Below are positions 26,378 through 36,200 of a DNA stretch of 64,000 nucleotides, piece after piece. The notes under the pieces are model-generated. The model was given only the letters and a program-made list of their open reading frames with translations, had not been told where the DNA came from and ran no database searches. Source of the stretch: Pseudomonas yamanorum (GTDB lineage Bacteria; Pseudomonadota; Gammaproteobacteria; Pseudomonadales; Pseudomonadaceae); the NCBI RefSeq assembly GCF_013386765.1, contig NZ_JACARE010000010.1, positions 62,001 through 126,000 on the forward strand. The letters run 5' to 3'. A program made the translations under genes and the position numbers. The stretch's first letter is position 1; the number at the start of each line of letters is the position of its first letter.

Positions 26378-26755
26378 CTATTTTTCATGAGTCAGATACA
26401 CGTTTCGCGGCCGACAGCCTTTGGTGATGTCTGCGCGCAAGTAGACCTCGGGCTTGATAGCACCGCTGGCATACAGCACGTCGCCAATCTCCAGCAAGGC
26501 CAACTCGGTGACACGAATGCCGGTGGTATGCGTGAGCCACACCAACATCACATCACGCTCCGGCATGCGGCCAGTGACAGAGGCTACGCGGATCAGGTGT
26601 TTGAATTGTCCAGGACGAAGGGATGCAGCACGGCGAGGATTCATAGGGGTGGGCTCAAGGTCGAGCAACAGCTCATCGGTGGCGCGACCAAAATGCTCAG
26701 TCAGAAAATCCAGCAACACCCGCACCCGGGGAACCCGGTAGCCAAGCCAAGTCTT
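26378..26755 (-). pseudogene. Integrase remnant fused to a LysR tail
   Basis: The frame reads GYRVPRVRVLLDFLTEHFG at its beginning, which matches the C-terminal tail of LysR regulators. It continues into FKHLIRVASVTGRMPERDVML and WLTHTTGIRVTELALLEIGD, the region around the first catalytic Arg of a tyrosine recombinase. The remaining catalytic His-Arg-His-Tyr part is absent because the frame ends at the palindromic repeat. It is therefore a scar of recombination rather than a working gene. Confidence 0.6.
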
Positions 26756-26774
26756 CTACCAATTCCAGACTTGT

Positions 26775-28175
26775 TTAGAACTCGTCCTCTAAAAGCCCGT
26801 AAGTCGCAGTGTTGCCGTTAGCAACTTTGTAGAGGGTGAGCGTGACTACGCTGTATTGGATGTTCCGGCTCGTGGTGGTTTCATTGAGTGTCATTGATTC
26901 GGAGCGCGAAAGGCCACCCGAGGTCAGGTCGCGATACCGAACGTCATAAGCACCAGAGGTGAGGTTTTTGATGGTGAAGCGGCTTCGCGCAGGAATGTAA
27001 ATCTGCCTTGCCGGTCTGGCTACGGCACCTTGTAGGGATACGAGTTTCAGAAACACGTCCGAGTTGTTCTGCCCATTGTCGATGGTTACTTCTGAATGGC
27101 CGGCTTTGTGCGTTTGTGGCTCATCTATCAGGTAACCGGCAGTACGAGGCCATGCTCGACCATTGGGAGCGGTTTTTGGCCGCACGTAGGCCGGCTTCTT
27201 CGCAGCCGCCTCGCGCTGATTGGTGGCCCTTACAGGACGTTGAGTTGTGTTGGGACCTGGGCCGTTAGCAGCTGTTACCGGTGGAACGGCCTGAGCGGAA
27301 TAAGGCATCGGACCGCGCGGAGCGGAATAATGTGTCCCGGACGAATTCATTACCGTGATAGTGACCATCCCAGCCACTATGGCGATAGCGCCGAGATGGA
27401 TGAAGAATCGGCGGTGAATAAAACCCCAACTACTCTTCAAACGATTGTCTTTATCGCCGCCCAGTTCATCTAAGAAGGCCTCAAGGTTGCTGGTCAGGCT
27501 ATCTCTTTCGTTGATCCCTGCCTCATTGCGGCCAGCCGTCTTAGGGATCTTCTTGCAGTACGTCATCGCGTTTTGGGCGATTGACTGCGCCAGGTCTGGA
27601 CGACCGGTTGAGTAGAAATAATATGCTTGGTAACCCAGCATCCTGGCGTTTTCCAGCGGTGGATGCGATCCGCCAAACATGTTCGCGACCAATGCCTGGA
27701 CCGTATACAGAGGCCCCCATGGAAATCCCCACCACCCGAGCAGCCAACTAGTTGCTGATGCCTTGAGAGATTGCTTTTGTGCGCATGGGCTGCAGTACAC
27801 GCCAACAATGGGTTTGCGAATCGTGAGTAAGAGGAAGCTCTTCACGGAGCGGAACACCACTACCCGTGGCTGGGCTGACACCTTGGCACAGACAGAGCAC
27901 ACGATGGGATCTGGTACTTTGGTGGGCTCGGGTTCTACGGCGCTGCTGTAACTGGTCTGAGTGTCGTAGTCGGCTTTGGAAGCAGGGTCCGAAAGTACTG
28001 CGTACGCCTCATTCAAAAACTGAAATTGCTGAGTCGTGTTGTTGCCCGGGTTGCGGTCGGGGTGCAACTCCATGGCGCGTCTGCGGTATGCCGTTTTGAT
28101 CTGCTCGGCGCTGACGATTGGTGTTAGACCCAAAACTGCGTAATAGCCCTTAGGGTCGTCCTTTTCGTAGTGCAT
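26775..28175 (-). CDS. Membrane-anchored DnaJ-domain protein
   Basis: This 466-residue protein has an N-terminal J domain (about 8-72) with the essential HPD at 38-40, so it can recruit DnaK. Two CxxC pairs (93/96 and 128/131) suggest a metal site. A hydrophobic patch (about 144-165) and a membrane helix (about 259-277) follow, then a C-terminal region rich in Thr and Ser (about 365-466) that I cannot assign. It lies 142 bases downstream of an EcsC-like gene on the same strand, and the two may form one transcript. The substrate is unknown. Confidence 0.8.
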   Translation of the reverse strand: MHYEKDDPKGYYAVLGLTPIVSAEQIKTAYRRRAMELHPDRNPGNNTTQQFQFLNEAYAVLSDPASKADYDTQTSYSSAVEPEPTKVPDPIVCSVCAKVSAQPRVVVFRSVKSFLLLTIRKPIVGVYCSPCAQKQSLKASATSWLLGWWGFPWGPLYTVQALVANMFGGSHPPLENARMLGYQAYYFYSTGRPDLAQSIAQNAMTYCKKIPKTAGRNEAGINERDSLTSNLEAFLDELGGDKDNRLKSSWGFIHRRFFIHLGAIAIVAGMVTITVMNSSGTHYSAPRGPMPYSAQAVPPVTAANGPGPNTTQRPVRATNQREAAAKKPAYVRPKTAPNGRAWPRTAGYLIDEPQTHKAGHSEVTIDNGQNNSDVFLKLVSLQGAVARPARQIYIPARSRFTIKNLTSGAYDVRYRDLTSGGLSRSESMTLNETTTSRNIQYSVVTLTLYKVANGNTATYGLLEDEF

Positions 28176-28317
28176 TTAACGTCCTTGTCGCGCTTGCGTA
28201 GAGGCGGGAAATTCGATGGAGGCGCTACCACGTTCCAAACGTTATCGGCTAGGAGCGGCCAACCGAGAAACCATACTAACTCAGTGGGCCGCTTTCACGG
28301 CCCAGTAAGGCTGGTTG

Positions 28318-28998
28318 TTACTCCGTGATCGTCTCTTCTTTCAGGCTCAGTCGGAAAGTGTCACGAGCGGTTTTCCCTACGTAGGTAGTCAGTGCGTAAT
28401 TTGCCGTTCCGCCGATGATCACCCCAATTCCGAACGGAATCACTTTCGCTGCGGCTTTCTGAGTGAAGGAGATGCCGATTTTCGCGAACAACTCCTTGAT
28501 AATCTGAAGCGTCGGCCCCTTCAAATATTGATACACCATACGCACGCCAGCCTTGCTAGCGATTTTGGTTGCGCTGGAAGACCCCATCTGCTCTAAAGAA
28601 CCGCATAACGCGATGATGTACGACATGTGCTTGGCATCTTCATTAGAAATCTTGCCGTTGATGGCTACCGCCAGGCACATGGTCATATCGATTTGTAGCT
28701 TCATGCATACAGAGATATCCGCGAGTCCTCCCCCAACAGCGCTCACCACAGTGCCTATACCAGGAATAACACCCGGAATAGCAGTGGCTGCACCAGACGT
28801 CGCGGCCAGCTTTGAATAGCGACTAATGATTTTTTCGATAACTGCGTCTTGAATCTTTTCTGCCGTGGCGGACGGTGCCGAGCCCCGTGCCTGGCTTTCA
28901 TATTGGTTAACGAGGTCACGGGCGTCCTGCGGGCTAATGGCGATAGCTTCCACTATTTTCATTAATGAGGAGCTGTCTTCGTCTTTTTCTGTGGTCAT
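28318..28998 (-). CDS. EcsC-like glycine-rich protein
   Basis: This 226-residue protein has hydrophobic, Gly/Ala-rich segments (SGAATAIPGVIPGIGTVVSAVGGGLADIS at about 70-98; KVIPFGIGVIIGGTANYALTTYVG near 186-210), resembling EcsC-family proteins. No signal peptide is present. Such proteins have no settled role; the Gly-zipper pattern suggests membrane insertion. It is upstream of the membrane DnaJ-like gene. Family assignment is tentative. Confidence 0.6.
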   Translation of the reverse strand: MTTEKDEDSSSLMKIVEAIAISPQDARDLVNQYESQARGSAPSATAEKIQDAVIEKIISRYSKLAATSGAATAIPGVIPGIGTVVSAVGGGLADISVCMKLQIDMTMCLAVAINGKISNEDAKHMSYIIALCGSLEQMGSSSATKIASKAGVRMVYQYLKGPTLQIIKELFAKIGISFTQKAAAKVIPFGIGVIIGGTANYALTTYVGKTARDTFRLSLKEETITE

Positions 28999-29359
28999 GC
29001 CAGATTCCTTTCGAGAGATATATCCGCTGCTTAGCGCCTAGGTACAAACGCTCAGGCGGAACAAATGATATCAAAATAACACTATTATCATTGATAAGTG
29101 TCGTGAAGGAGCGACGGAATTCCGAATGGATGAATCGCCCCTTGCTTCGTAGACGCGATCAAGCTTCAAGGAAGGATTGCTAACCCTGCGTAACTGTCCG
29201 CTTTCGGCCGCCTTCGGCCTAAAGCCCCACCCAATACCGCCGATAACCTCCTACCACCAATCAATCCCCACTCCCCTACCCCTGATTCGCTCCCCGCATG
29301 CCCGTATGGCACGTCGCATGCTTGCCTCACCCCGGCCCGTCCACATGGAGTACGAGTGA
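28999..29359. other. Intergenic region before the chemotaxis receptor
   Basis: No gene is supported here. It contains one copy of the dispersed GTCCGCTTTCGGCC element (about 29193-29226) and a low-complexity CCC-rich stretch before the receptor's ribosome site (GGAG). Confidence 0.4.
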
Positions 29360-30856
29360 ATGCCTGCCCAAGCCCGTTTCATCGAGCACTACCGCAAAGC
29401 CGACCGCATCATGCTCGCCCTGATCTGGCTGATGGCCCTGTTCTCCCTGGGCCTGGCGTTCTGGCACGACACGCTGCTCCAAGCGCTCTTCATCGGCGGC
29501 GGCACCAGCGTGGTGCTTACCCTGGCCTATCGCGTCATCGGCGGCACTCGCCTGATGCGCTGCGCGCTGGGCGTTGGCCTAATGGTGATGGCCGCATTGC
29601 ACATCAACCAGTCCGAAGGCGTCATCGAATCGCACTTCGGTATCTTCGCGCTGCTGGCGGTGCTGACGTTCTACCGCGACTGGCTGCCTATCCTGGTGGC
29701 CGCCGTCACTATCGCGGTGCATCACGTGGTGTTCCATGCCTTGCAGCACCAGGGTTTCCCGGTGTTTGTGATGGAGCATCACGGGGGCTGGAGCATGATT
29801 TTCGTCCACGCGTTCTACGTGGTGATGGAGACGGTCGCCCTGCTCTACCTCGCGGTGCACAGCCAGACCGAAGCGGTAGAAAGCCAGGAAATGCTCGAAA
29901 AGATGCTCGCCGTCACCACCCGGTTCAGCGGTGAGGCCGCCAAGGGCAACGCGGAAAAAGTGCATGTCTCCCTTGCCACCCGTTTCGACCACTTTCTAAC
30001 CCAGATCACCGGCCTGATCGACGGCGTCGCCCGCGACTCCCACGGCCTTGGCCAACTCGGCCAGGAGCTGGCCCACGCCAGCGGCACCCTGGAAACAGGC
30101 GCGCGCCACCAACTGGCGGAAATCGCGCAAATGACCGGTTCCATGCAGCGCATGGAAGACGCCATGGGCCATATCGCTGTGCACGTGGAGCATGCCGTCG
30201 AGCACGCGGGGCAAGCCAGCCAGCAGATCATCCGTGGTCAGGAAAGCGTCGGCCGCGCCCAGCAGGAAATCACCCAGCTCGCCACCCGCCTCCACGACAC
30301 CAACGAGACGGTGCAGGGGCTGGCCGTGCAGGCCGAACAGATCGGCTCGGTGCTGGAGGTCATCAACAGCATCGCCAACCAGACCAACCTGCTGGCCCTC
30401 AACGCCGCCATCGAAGCCGCCCGTGCGGGTGAGCAAGGGCGCGGGTTTGCGGTGGTCGCCGATGAGGTACGCAGCCTGGCGCAGCGCACGGCGGTATCGA
30501 CCCAGGAGATCAAGACGATTATTGAGGGGTTGCAACACGGCAGCCGGCGGGCGGTTGAAGCCATGCACGACAGCCGCCAAGGCGTGGAGCGTTGTGTGGA
30601 AGACAGTCAGCTGGCGGTGGAGATGCTGCGGGCGGTGGGCAATGACATTTCGCAGATCGATCAGTTGAATGGGCGGATTGTGTCGACCACCCGTGAGCAA
30701 TCCACGGCGAATGTGGAGATTGTGGGGCGGCTGCAGTCAGTGCAGAGCATTGCGCAGAATACGGCGCAGGATGTGGAGACGCTGGCCCGGAGCAGTGAGC
30801 GGCTGCCGCCGATTGCGGTGCGGCTGGATGCGCTGGGGCGCCGGTTTCATCAGTGA
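29360..30856 (+). CDS. Methyl-accepting chemotaxis protein
   Basis: This 498-residue receptor has an N-terminal membrane domain of about five helices (18-175) in place of a periplasmic ligand domain, then a cytoplasmic signalling coil. The conserved hairpin tip is intact ([39 protein letters not shown], around 345-380). It lacks an obvious HAMP. It couples to CheA/CheW; a membrane-embedded sensor suggests detection of membrane state or energy. It is monocistronic. Confidence 0.92.
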   Translation: MPAQARFIEHYRKADRIMLALIWLMALFSLGLAFWHDTLLQALFIGGGTSVVLTLAYRVIGGTRLMRCALGVGLMVMAALHINQSEGVIESHFGIFALLAVLTFYRDWLPILVAAVTIAVHHVVFHALQHQGFPVFVMEHHGGWSMIFVHAFYVVMETVALLYLAVHSQTEAVESQEMLEKMLAVTTRFSGEAAKGNAEKVHVSLATRFDHFLTQITGLIDGVARDSHGLGQLGQELAHASGTLETGARHQLAEIAQMTGSMQRMEDAMGHIAVHVEHAVEHAGQASQQIIRGQESVGRAQQEITQLATRLHDTNETVQGLAVQAEQIGSVLEVINSIANQTNLLALNAAIEAARAGEQGRGFAVVADEVRSLAQRTAVSTQEIKTIIEGLQHGSRRAVEAMHDSRQGVERCVEDSQLAVEMLRAVGNDISQIDQLNGRIVSTTREQSTANVEIVGRLQSVQSIAQNTAQDVETLARSSERLPPIAVRLDALGRRFHQ

Positions 30857-30989
30857 GTGGGAGCATGGGCCGGTGCTTGATTCCCTAGCCGATTTACAAA
30901 TGTTAACTCCTTCAAGTGGCTGTTAGCTTTAGTCTTTGACTCGCAAAGTCCGGATCGGACCCAATCAGCTTTAAGACGACTCTACAGCC

Positions 30990-31736
30990 ATGAACCTGCC
31001 TGCCATCGCCGCGACGCTTTTTGCGTTTTTCACGCTGCTTCCTTACTCAGTGCAGGCCGCAACACCCATCACCCATGTCGCTATCTACCGAGGCCCCGCG
31101 GGCTGCGAGGGATGTTCAGAGAATGTTAAAACAGCCCTGCTGCGCGTCCGCCCGGATGCCCAGATTGACTTTGTAGGTGCCGATGAATCGATCGACATCA
31201 CGCCGCAAAGCCTCGCTCAATATGACCTCTACGTTCAACCCGGTGGCGGTCAGGACATCCCTGCGGCGCTTGATAGTTTGGGGGATGCGCGGGTGCAAGC
31301 CATCCGTAACTTTGTCGCCCAGGGTGGGCGCTACCTGGGGCTGTGTATGGGCGCATATCTTGCCGATAACAGCAACTTTGGCCTGATACCCTACGACCTT
31401 GATTCAGAGGCGGGCAGGCCCGGGTTTGAGGTCGCGGGCATTGCGGACGCGGCGGTGCAGGTTGTGTGGGATGGGAAAGCCGATAGCGTCTTTTATCAGG
31501 ATGGGCCTTACTTTCCCAAGCCTGATGCGACCGTGCCTTCTTCTACCATTGCGACCTACCAGAATGGTGATGTGGCGGCAGCGCGTTACCCGTATGAAAA
31601 CGGGGTCGTGGTGCTGAGTGGACCGCACCCTGAGGCAGATCGGGAGTGGTTCGAGAAGGCGAATATTCCCTTGAGCGAGATGCCGCGGGGTGACCTCTTT
31701 GGGGCGTTAGTGCGCAGCGTTGAGGGCCGCAGGTAG
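30990..31736 (+). CDS. Periplasmic BPL_N-domain (class I amidotransferase-like) protein
   Basis: This 248-residue protein has a Sec signal peptide (MNLPAIAATLFAFFTLLPYS, cleavage near VQA). The mature fold is that of the biotin-protein-ligase N-terminal (BPL_N) family, related to class I glutamine amidotransferases. The nucleophile-elbow motif GRYLGLCMGAYLAD includes Cys119. VQPGGGQDIPAAL and SGPHPEADREW are other family marks. An enzymatic role in the periplasm is likely but the substrate is unknown. Confidence 0.8.
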   Translation: MNLPAIAATLFAFFTLLPYSVQAATPITHVAIYRGPAGCEGCSENVKTALLRVRPDAQIDFVGADESIDITPQSLAQYDLYVQPGGGQDIPAALDSLGDARVQAIRNFVAQGGRYLGLCMGAYLADNSNFGLIPYDLDSEAGRPGFEVAGIADAAVQVVWDGKADSVFYQDGPYFPKPDATVPSSTIATYQNGDVAAARYPYENGVVVLSGPHPEADREWFEKANIPLSEMPRGDLFGALVRSVEGRR

Positions 31737-31754
31737 AGGGCACAGAAGCCTCGC

Positions 31755-32228
31755 TTAAATGGATGCCTCAGGCAGTCGGTACCTGACGCCTGCGCTGGGC
31801 AAAAATGCCTTTGCATCAAAAACAGCCCACGCGCTGCCCCATGGGAACGTCTCTGTGCCGCTCTCGAAGGGCCGAGATAGCTGTTGCATCAACGCGTTTC
31901 GAAGTAAGGCGACGTCCCGCTCAACTGACGCTTGTGAAGGCCACACGTTACGGGTGGCCTCGTTCGAGTTGGATAAGCCTAAATGGACTTCCATCAAACG
32001 CCCCGCATAAAAACACAGCGCAAAAGAGCCTGGAATACCGTTGATGTTGATGCCGCTGTACGAGTTCCACACGTAGCCATTTCCATGATCCAGTTCCGAC
32101 AGATAGAACGGTGCCAGTTCCGCCAATGCCCTCTCCGCGGTGAGGGTGCGGTCGATCACGATGCAGGACTCATTTCGCTGAATTCGGATGGATCCGTCGT
32201 GCGGGGAGATGATGAGTTCCGGATTCAA
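31755..32228 (-). CDS. Orphan hypothetical protein
   Basis: This protein of about 157 residues has no signal or membrane segment (IRIQRNESCIVIDRTLTAERALAEL; YVWNSYSGININGIPGSFALCFYAGRLMEVHLGL). No family is recognised; the pattern of short beta strands resembles immunity-like proteins. No ATG is available near the front; a TTG with GGAG eight bases upstream is the best start, and the frame stays open another 18 bases. Confidence 0.55.
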   Translation of the reverse strand: MNPELIISPHDGSIRIQRNESCIVIDRTLTAERALAELAPFYLSELDHGNGYVWNSYSGININGIPGSFALCFYAGRLMEVHLGLSNSNEATRNVWPSQASVERDVALLRNALMQQLSRPFESGTETFPWGSAWAVFDAKAFLPSAGVRYRLPEASI

Positions 32229-32271
32229 ACGGGATGCTCCAGGCAACTGAAAAAGTCATAGGGGCAGCTAG

Positions 32272-32535
32272 CTACTTACCCAGGTTCTGATTCATTAAAT
32301 TATCCAGTACAGGAAATTTGGTGGCCGCCTGCCATTCGCGTAAATGTTTGCAGCCTTCATCATTGAGCTCGGCAAGGTTGCTGCGTGCGTCGCATATCGT
32401 GAACCATTTCTGTCGGAGAGATGGATACTTTACAAACTCTTCCCGGGTAGGCGGTTGGTTCGTGGACAAACGCAAAACTGACAACACTAAAAGGGCAGAC
32501 ACGCCGATACCGATAGAGCCGTTTTTATAATTCAT
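32272..32535 (-). CDS. Small hypothetical protein with N-terminal membrane anchor
   Basis: This 87-residue protein begins MNYKNGSIGIGVSALLVLSVLRL, a signal-anchor or uncleaved signal. A short soluble domain (FVKYPSLRQKWFTICDARSN, GCKHLREWQAA) follows and resembles TrbK-like or entry-exclusion small proteins of mobile elements. A GGAAG site precedes the ATG. Confidence 0.55.
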   Translation of the reverse strand: MNYKNGSIGIGVSALLVLSVLRLSTNQPPTREEFVKYPSLRQKWFTICDARSNLAELNDEGCKHLREWQAATKFPVLDNLMNQNLGK

Positions 32536-32965
32536 ATCAACTTCCGCAAATGAGGATCCCCGACCCCATCGCCGAACTAATGACCGAGATTAAATGCTTG
32601 GGGCGTTGGGCGACTATAGAAGATAAATGGATCAGTAAAAGATCCATTTTCGACGCGTTCTATAGGGCCATTTCGCTGATAATCCCAAACACTTATCAAG
32701 ATCGTAGCGTTTGCTTTGGATGGCTACTCAGGGCCGAACCCGCGACGGTTCAGTGAGTGTCCTTTCACGCACTCATGGGCGTTTTTTCTCACTCGAAGGC
32801 TAAGAGCTTACGCAAGCAATTCCGCCTCCCGGTCTGACCATATCCGAATTTCACGGACAGCCCACAATTTAAAAACCCAGCCCGCCGCTATTGCCCCCGC
32901 CAAACCAAAACGCCCCGCACTTCAACCGAAGGCGGGGCATTTTCTCTCACGTCACGTCACATCAA
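32536..32965. other. Intergenic region
   Basis: I see no gene here. It contains the upstream region of the small anchored protein, then AT-rich sequence without clear signals. At 32907-32944 it contains the terminator of the alcohol dehydrogenase. Confidence 0.4.
32907..32944 (-). terminator. Terminator of the alcohol dehydrogenase gene
   Basis: GCCCCGC (32912-32918) and GCGGGGC (32932-32938) form a 7-bp GC stem followed, on the minus strand, by GTTTTGG. It lies about 25 bases past the stop of the leftward dehydrogenase. Confidence 0.7.
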
Positions 32966-34114
32966 TCACATCGCCGTATGAAAGATCTGCTCAATCTCGT
33001 CCTGATTGGCAGGACGCGGGTTGGTAAAGCCGCAGGCATCTTTCATGGCATTGGCTGCCAGGGTCGGAATATCGTCAGCCTTGACGCCCAACTCGACGAG
33101 GCCGCTCGGAATCCCCACATCCGCCGACAGTTTGCGGATAGCCGTAATCGCCGCCGCAGCGCCCTTCTGCGCATCCAGATGCTGAGTCTCCACCCCCATC
33201 GCATGGGCGATGTCTTTAAACCGGGCCGGGCCTACGCTGGCGTTGAAGCTCGACACATGGGGCAGCAGGATCGCGTTGCACACGCCGTGAGGCAGGTCGT
33301 AGAAGCCGCCCAGTTGGTGCGCCATAGCGTGCACATAACCCAGCGACGCATTGTTGAAGGCCATGCCGGCAAGGAATTGCGCATAGGCCATGTTTTCCCG
33401 GGCGGTCATGTCGTTACCCTGGGCAACGGCGGTGCGCAGGTTGGCCGAGATCAATTCGATGGCCTTGAGTGCGCAGGCGTCGGTGATCGGCGTGGCCGCT
33501 GTCGACACGTAGGCTTCCACCGCGTGGGTCAGTGCGTCCATGCCGGTGGCGGCGGTCAGGCCTTTGGGCATGGCGGCCATCAGCGAAGGGTCGTTGACCG
33601 ATAACAGAGGTGTGACGTTGCGATCGACGATGGCCATTTTCACGTGGCGGACTTCGTCGGTGATGATGCAGAAGCGGGTCATTTCACTCGCCGTTCCGGC
33701 GGTGGTGTTGATCGCGATCAGTGGCATTTGCGGCTTGGCGGATTGGTCCACGCCTTCGTAGTCACTGATGTGCCCGCCGTTGGCGGCGCACAGGGCAATG
33801 CCCTTGGCGCAGTCATGGGGTGAACCGCCGCCCAGGGAAATAATGAAATCGCAGTCGCTGCGGCCCAGCAATTCAAGGCCTTTCTCGACATTGCTGACGG
33901 TGGGGTTCGGTTTGGCGCCGTCAAACAGGGTGGAGTCGATGTCTTGCTGGGCCAACAGGCCGGCGACCTTGGCAGCCACGCCGGCTTTGGCCAGGCCGGC
34001 ATCGGTGACGATCAGGGCTTTGCGGAACCCGTACTTGCGGATTGCGAGCATCGCCTCGTCGAGGCTGCCAATGCCCATCATGTTCACGGATGGAATGAAG
34101 AAGGTGCTGCTCAT
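32966..34114 (-). CDS. yiaY: Iron-containing alcohol dehydrogenase, YiaY-like
   Basis: This 382-residue group III alcohol dehydrogenase has the NAD-binding loop [17 protein letters not shown] (about 92-108), [18 protein letters not shown] (about 137-155) and the metal-binding histidine region [28 protein letters not shown] (about 260-288). It oxidises primary alcohols or reduces aldehydes in the cytoplasm with NAD. YiaY, the closest family name, is a guess at subgroup level; ErcA-type relatives are similar. It stands alone with its own terminator. Confidence 0.9.
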   Translation of the reverse strand: MSSTFFIPSVNMMGIGSLDEAMLAIRKYGFRKALIVTDAGLAKAGVAAKVAGLLAQQDIDSTLFDGAKPNPTVSNVEKGLELLGRSDCDFIISLGGGSPHDCAKGIALCAANGGHISDYEGVDQSAKPQMPLIAINTTAGTASEMTRFCIITDEVRHVKMAIVDRNVTPLLSVNDPSLMAAMPKGLTAATGMDALTHAVEAYVSTAATPITDACALKAIELISANLRTAVAQGNDMTARENMAYAQFLAGMAFNNASLGYVHAMAHQLGGFYDLPHGVCNAILLPHVSSFNASVGPARFKDIAHAMGVETQHLDAQKGAAAAITAIRKLSADVGIPSGLVELGVKADDIPTLAANAMKDACGFTNPRPANQDEIEQIFHTAM

Positions 34115-34333
34115 GATAATTCCTCTTTTTATTCTGGAAACGCGGGAGTCAGGTGAGGTTTTCTACTCATATCGCAGGGGGTGCGGTGCGTCTTGTTGTC
34201 ATCGTTGACGATCACGAAGCTGAGCCTAAACCTCTGGCGCCAGGCCGAAATGGTCCTTTAGCGGGCATTGGCTCCTCCTTTAGTACTGGGTGGGTGGACG
34301 CACCTGCAGCTGGCGTGCCCTATCGAGGACGCG

Positions 34334-34771
34334 GTGTTGAATCCCCAATCATTCGACATCGAAGAGGCCACTTCAGATTCTCTTCCGGAGTTCGCAGCGG
34401 TTCATGCGAGTAGCTTTCATACCAAGCCAGAACATCGTCAGTTGAGCCAGGCTTCGTTTGCAGGGCTGATGTCAAATGATCGTCTGAAGATCTACGTCCT
34501 TAAAGCTGATGGGCAGGTCGTTGCAGGCGCGTTGATGTACCTGGCCAGCAATGGTGTTGCCTACCTGGGGACGGCGGCTACCCGAAAAAATGCACGAGGC
34601 CTGGGCTACCACGGAGCGCTGATATCTCACCGGATAGAGCAAGCAAAGAAGCACGGCAGCCTTGTGGTCGCCGCGACAGCGCTTCCCGGTTCGCAGAGTC
34701 GGCGTAATTTGCAGCGCACTGGGCTGGCGCCATCTCATGCTCAGGCGCTGTATCGTTTGGCAGGTGGTTGA
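34334..34771 (+). CDS. GNAT-family acetyltransferase, start uncertain
   Basis: This 145-residue GNAT domain begins FDIEEATSDSLPEFAAVHASSF, has a central strand GVAYLGTAATRKNARGLGYHGALIS corresponding to the acetyl-CoA loop, and ends at a normal stop. The acetyl-CoA motif (R-N-A-R-G-L-G-Y) deviates from the usual Q/RxxGxG/A. GTG with GAGGA five bases upstream is the proposed start; the frame opens 75 bases earlier. The gene may be a truncated remnant of a longer protein. Confidence 0.5.
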   Translation: MLNPQSFDIEEATSDSLPEFAAVHASSFHTKPEHRQLSQASFAGLMSNDRLKIYVLKADGQVVAGALMYLASNGVAYLGTAATRKNARGLGYHGALISHRIEQAKKHGSLVVAATALPGSQSRRNLQRTGLAPSHAQALYRLAGG

Positions 34772-34870
34772 AAGATGTCGGTGCGGGGGCGTTTGCTAAT
34801 GGCCGACAATGGCCTTTCGTGGCCGCTTTATGACGGCAATTCAACAGCAGCTCTCGCTTAGGGGAAATTA

Positions 34871-34908
34871 GGGGGGCAGACACTATTATTAAACGTCGTC
34901 TGACCCAC
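34871..34908. repeat. Degenerate GGGGTCAGACC-type palindrome
   Basis: This is an imperfect copy of the element at 26268-26306: GGGGGGCAGACACTATTA then CGTCGTCTGACCC. It is located between the two acetyltransferase genes. Confidence 0.5.
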
Positions 34909-35051
34909 AGAGGGCGCTTTCCAACCGGAAAATAAATCCGTCCATTTTTCTACAGTGATGGCCCCCTCAATACCCGTCACATTGGATCTTTCTTTATCAA
35001 ACTGCCGCTCTAGACTGGCTCCATCCCCCTTGGCCACTCGGAAAGAACCCC

Positions 35052-35597
35052 ATGTCCGCCCACGACTTCGATTGCCAACCCGATCTGCGCGGCAGCACAC
35101 TGAGGCTTAAACCTCTGGCAGACAGTGATCTTGACGCTATGTTTCAGGCAGCGGCTGATCCACACATCTGGGACGGCCATCCCGCCAGGGATCGTTATAA
35201 ACGCGATGTGTTCGAGGTGTACTTCGCCTCTCTACTCGCCACGAAGAAAGCGCTCGCGGTCACTGATATTGCCTCAGGGGATATCGTTGGCACATCAAGC
35301 TACTACACGCCGCCGGATCTACCGAACAGCATAGCCATCGGGTTTACCTTTCTGGTGCGTGCGAAGTGGGGTGGCGATGCCAACCGCGAGCTTAAGCAGT
35401 TGATGCTGGAGCATGCATTCCGGGCTTACGACATCGTCTATTTCCACATAGCGCCTACGAACATTCGTTCGCAAACGGCCACGCTGAAGTTGGGCGCAGT
35501 GCATTTGTATGACGCCGAACTGAAAATATCCGCCGAGCCGGCCTTGGCGAAGTGTTACGGACTGACGCGCGCTCACTGGGAGGCATCGCTGAGGTGA
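35052..35597 (+). CDS. GNAT-family N-acetyltransferase, RimJ/L-like
   Basis: This 181-residue GNAT enzyme begins with the RimJ/RimL-like GSTLRLKPLADSDLDAMFQAAADPHIW and continues with GTSSYYTPPDLPNSIAIGFTFL and NIRSQTATLKLGAVHLYDAEL, the acetyl-CoA and substrate strand region. It probably acetylates a small amine or a protein N-terminus; the target is unknown. It starts with ATG after GAAAGAA. Confidence 0.85.
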   Translation: MSAHDFDCQPDLRGSTLRLKPLADSDLDAMFQAAADPHIWDGHPARDRYKRDVFEVYFASLLATKKALAVTDIASGDIVGTSSYYTPPDLPNSIAIGFTFLVRAKWGGDANRELKQLMLEHAFRAYDIVYFHIAPTNIRSQTATLKLGAVHLYDAELKISAEPALAKCYGLTRAHWEASLR

Positions 35598-35720
35598 GAG
35601 GCGCGGTCACTCATCTACGGATGTTCCAACCCAAAATCCGCGCTGAGCAAACCCGGCTAGGCACGCGCCCGTCGCTATCGTCGACTCTATTGCCGACCCT
35701 ACTTCCAGGAGCTTGTCCCA

Positions 35721-36056
35721 GTGTTCGACACGCAGATCAACGTCGCTTACGGCAACCCCGACACCACGCTAGCAGAAGCATTCCGCTTCGCCATTTGCGG
35801 CGAGATTAACGAGGCGGTGAAACCGAATGCGTTCGGCGTGTGCGAACGAGTCATTGCTGGCGGACGCTACGTCGTCGTGCGGCACGTGGGGTCGCCGGAC
35901 CACATCGGCGAATCGATCTATCCGATCTACCGTGATTGGCTGCCTGCCAGTGGTGAAGAGCTGCGTGATCAGCCACTGTTATTCCACTACCTGAGTGTGT
36001 ATCCGGACACACCGCAGGACCTATGGGAAACGGATGTGTATGTTCCGTTGCAGTAA
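35721..36056 (+). pseudogene. GyrI-like effector-domain remnant of an AraC regulator
   Basis: This 111-codon frame matches the C-terminal half of the GyrI-like effector domain found in AraC-type regulators: AYGNPDTTLAEAFRFAICGEI, VIAGGRYVVVRHVGSPDHIGES, YPIYRDWLPASGEEL and a final TDVYVPL. The AraC DNA-binding part and the first half of the effector domain are missing. A GTG with AGGAG nine bases upstream could still allow translation, so a small stand-alone GyrI-like protein cannot be excluded. Confidence 0.6.
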
Positions 36057-36200
36057 GGGGGCGAGCTGCTTTTTGAGCTTGGTTGGTTTTGGCAAGTGTC
36101 CGCTTAGGGGATAGTTTTTTTACAGGCAGCTATCGGCTAAAAGCGGCGTGCGATCCTCAACCTTCCAGCCGAAAAGCGAAAACCTCCCGATCTGTGAAAG

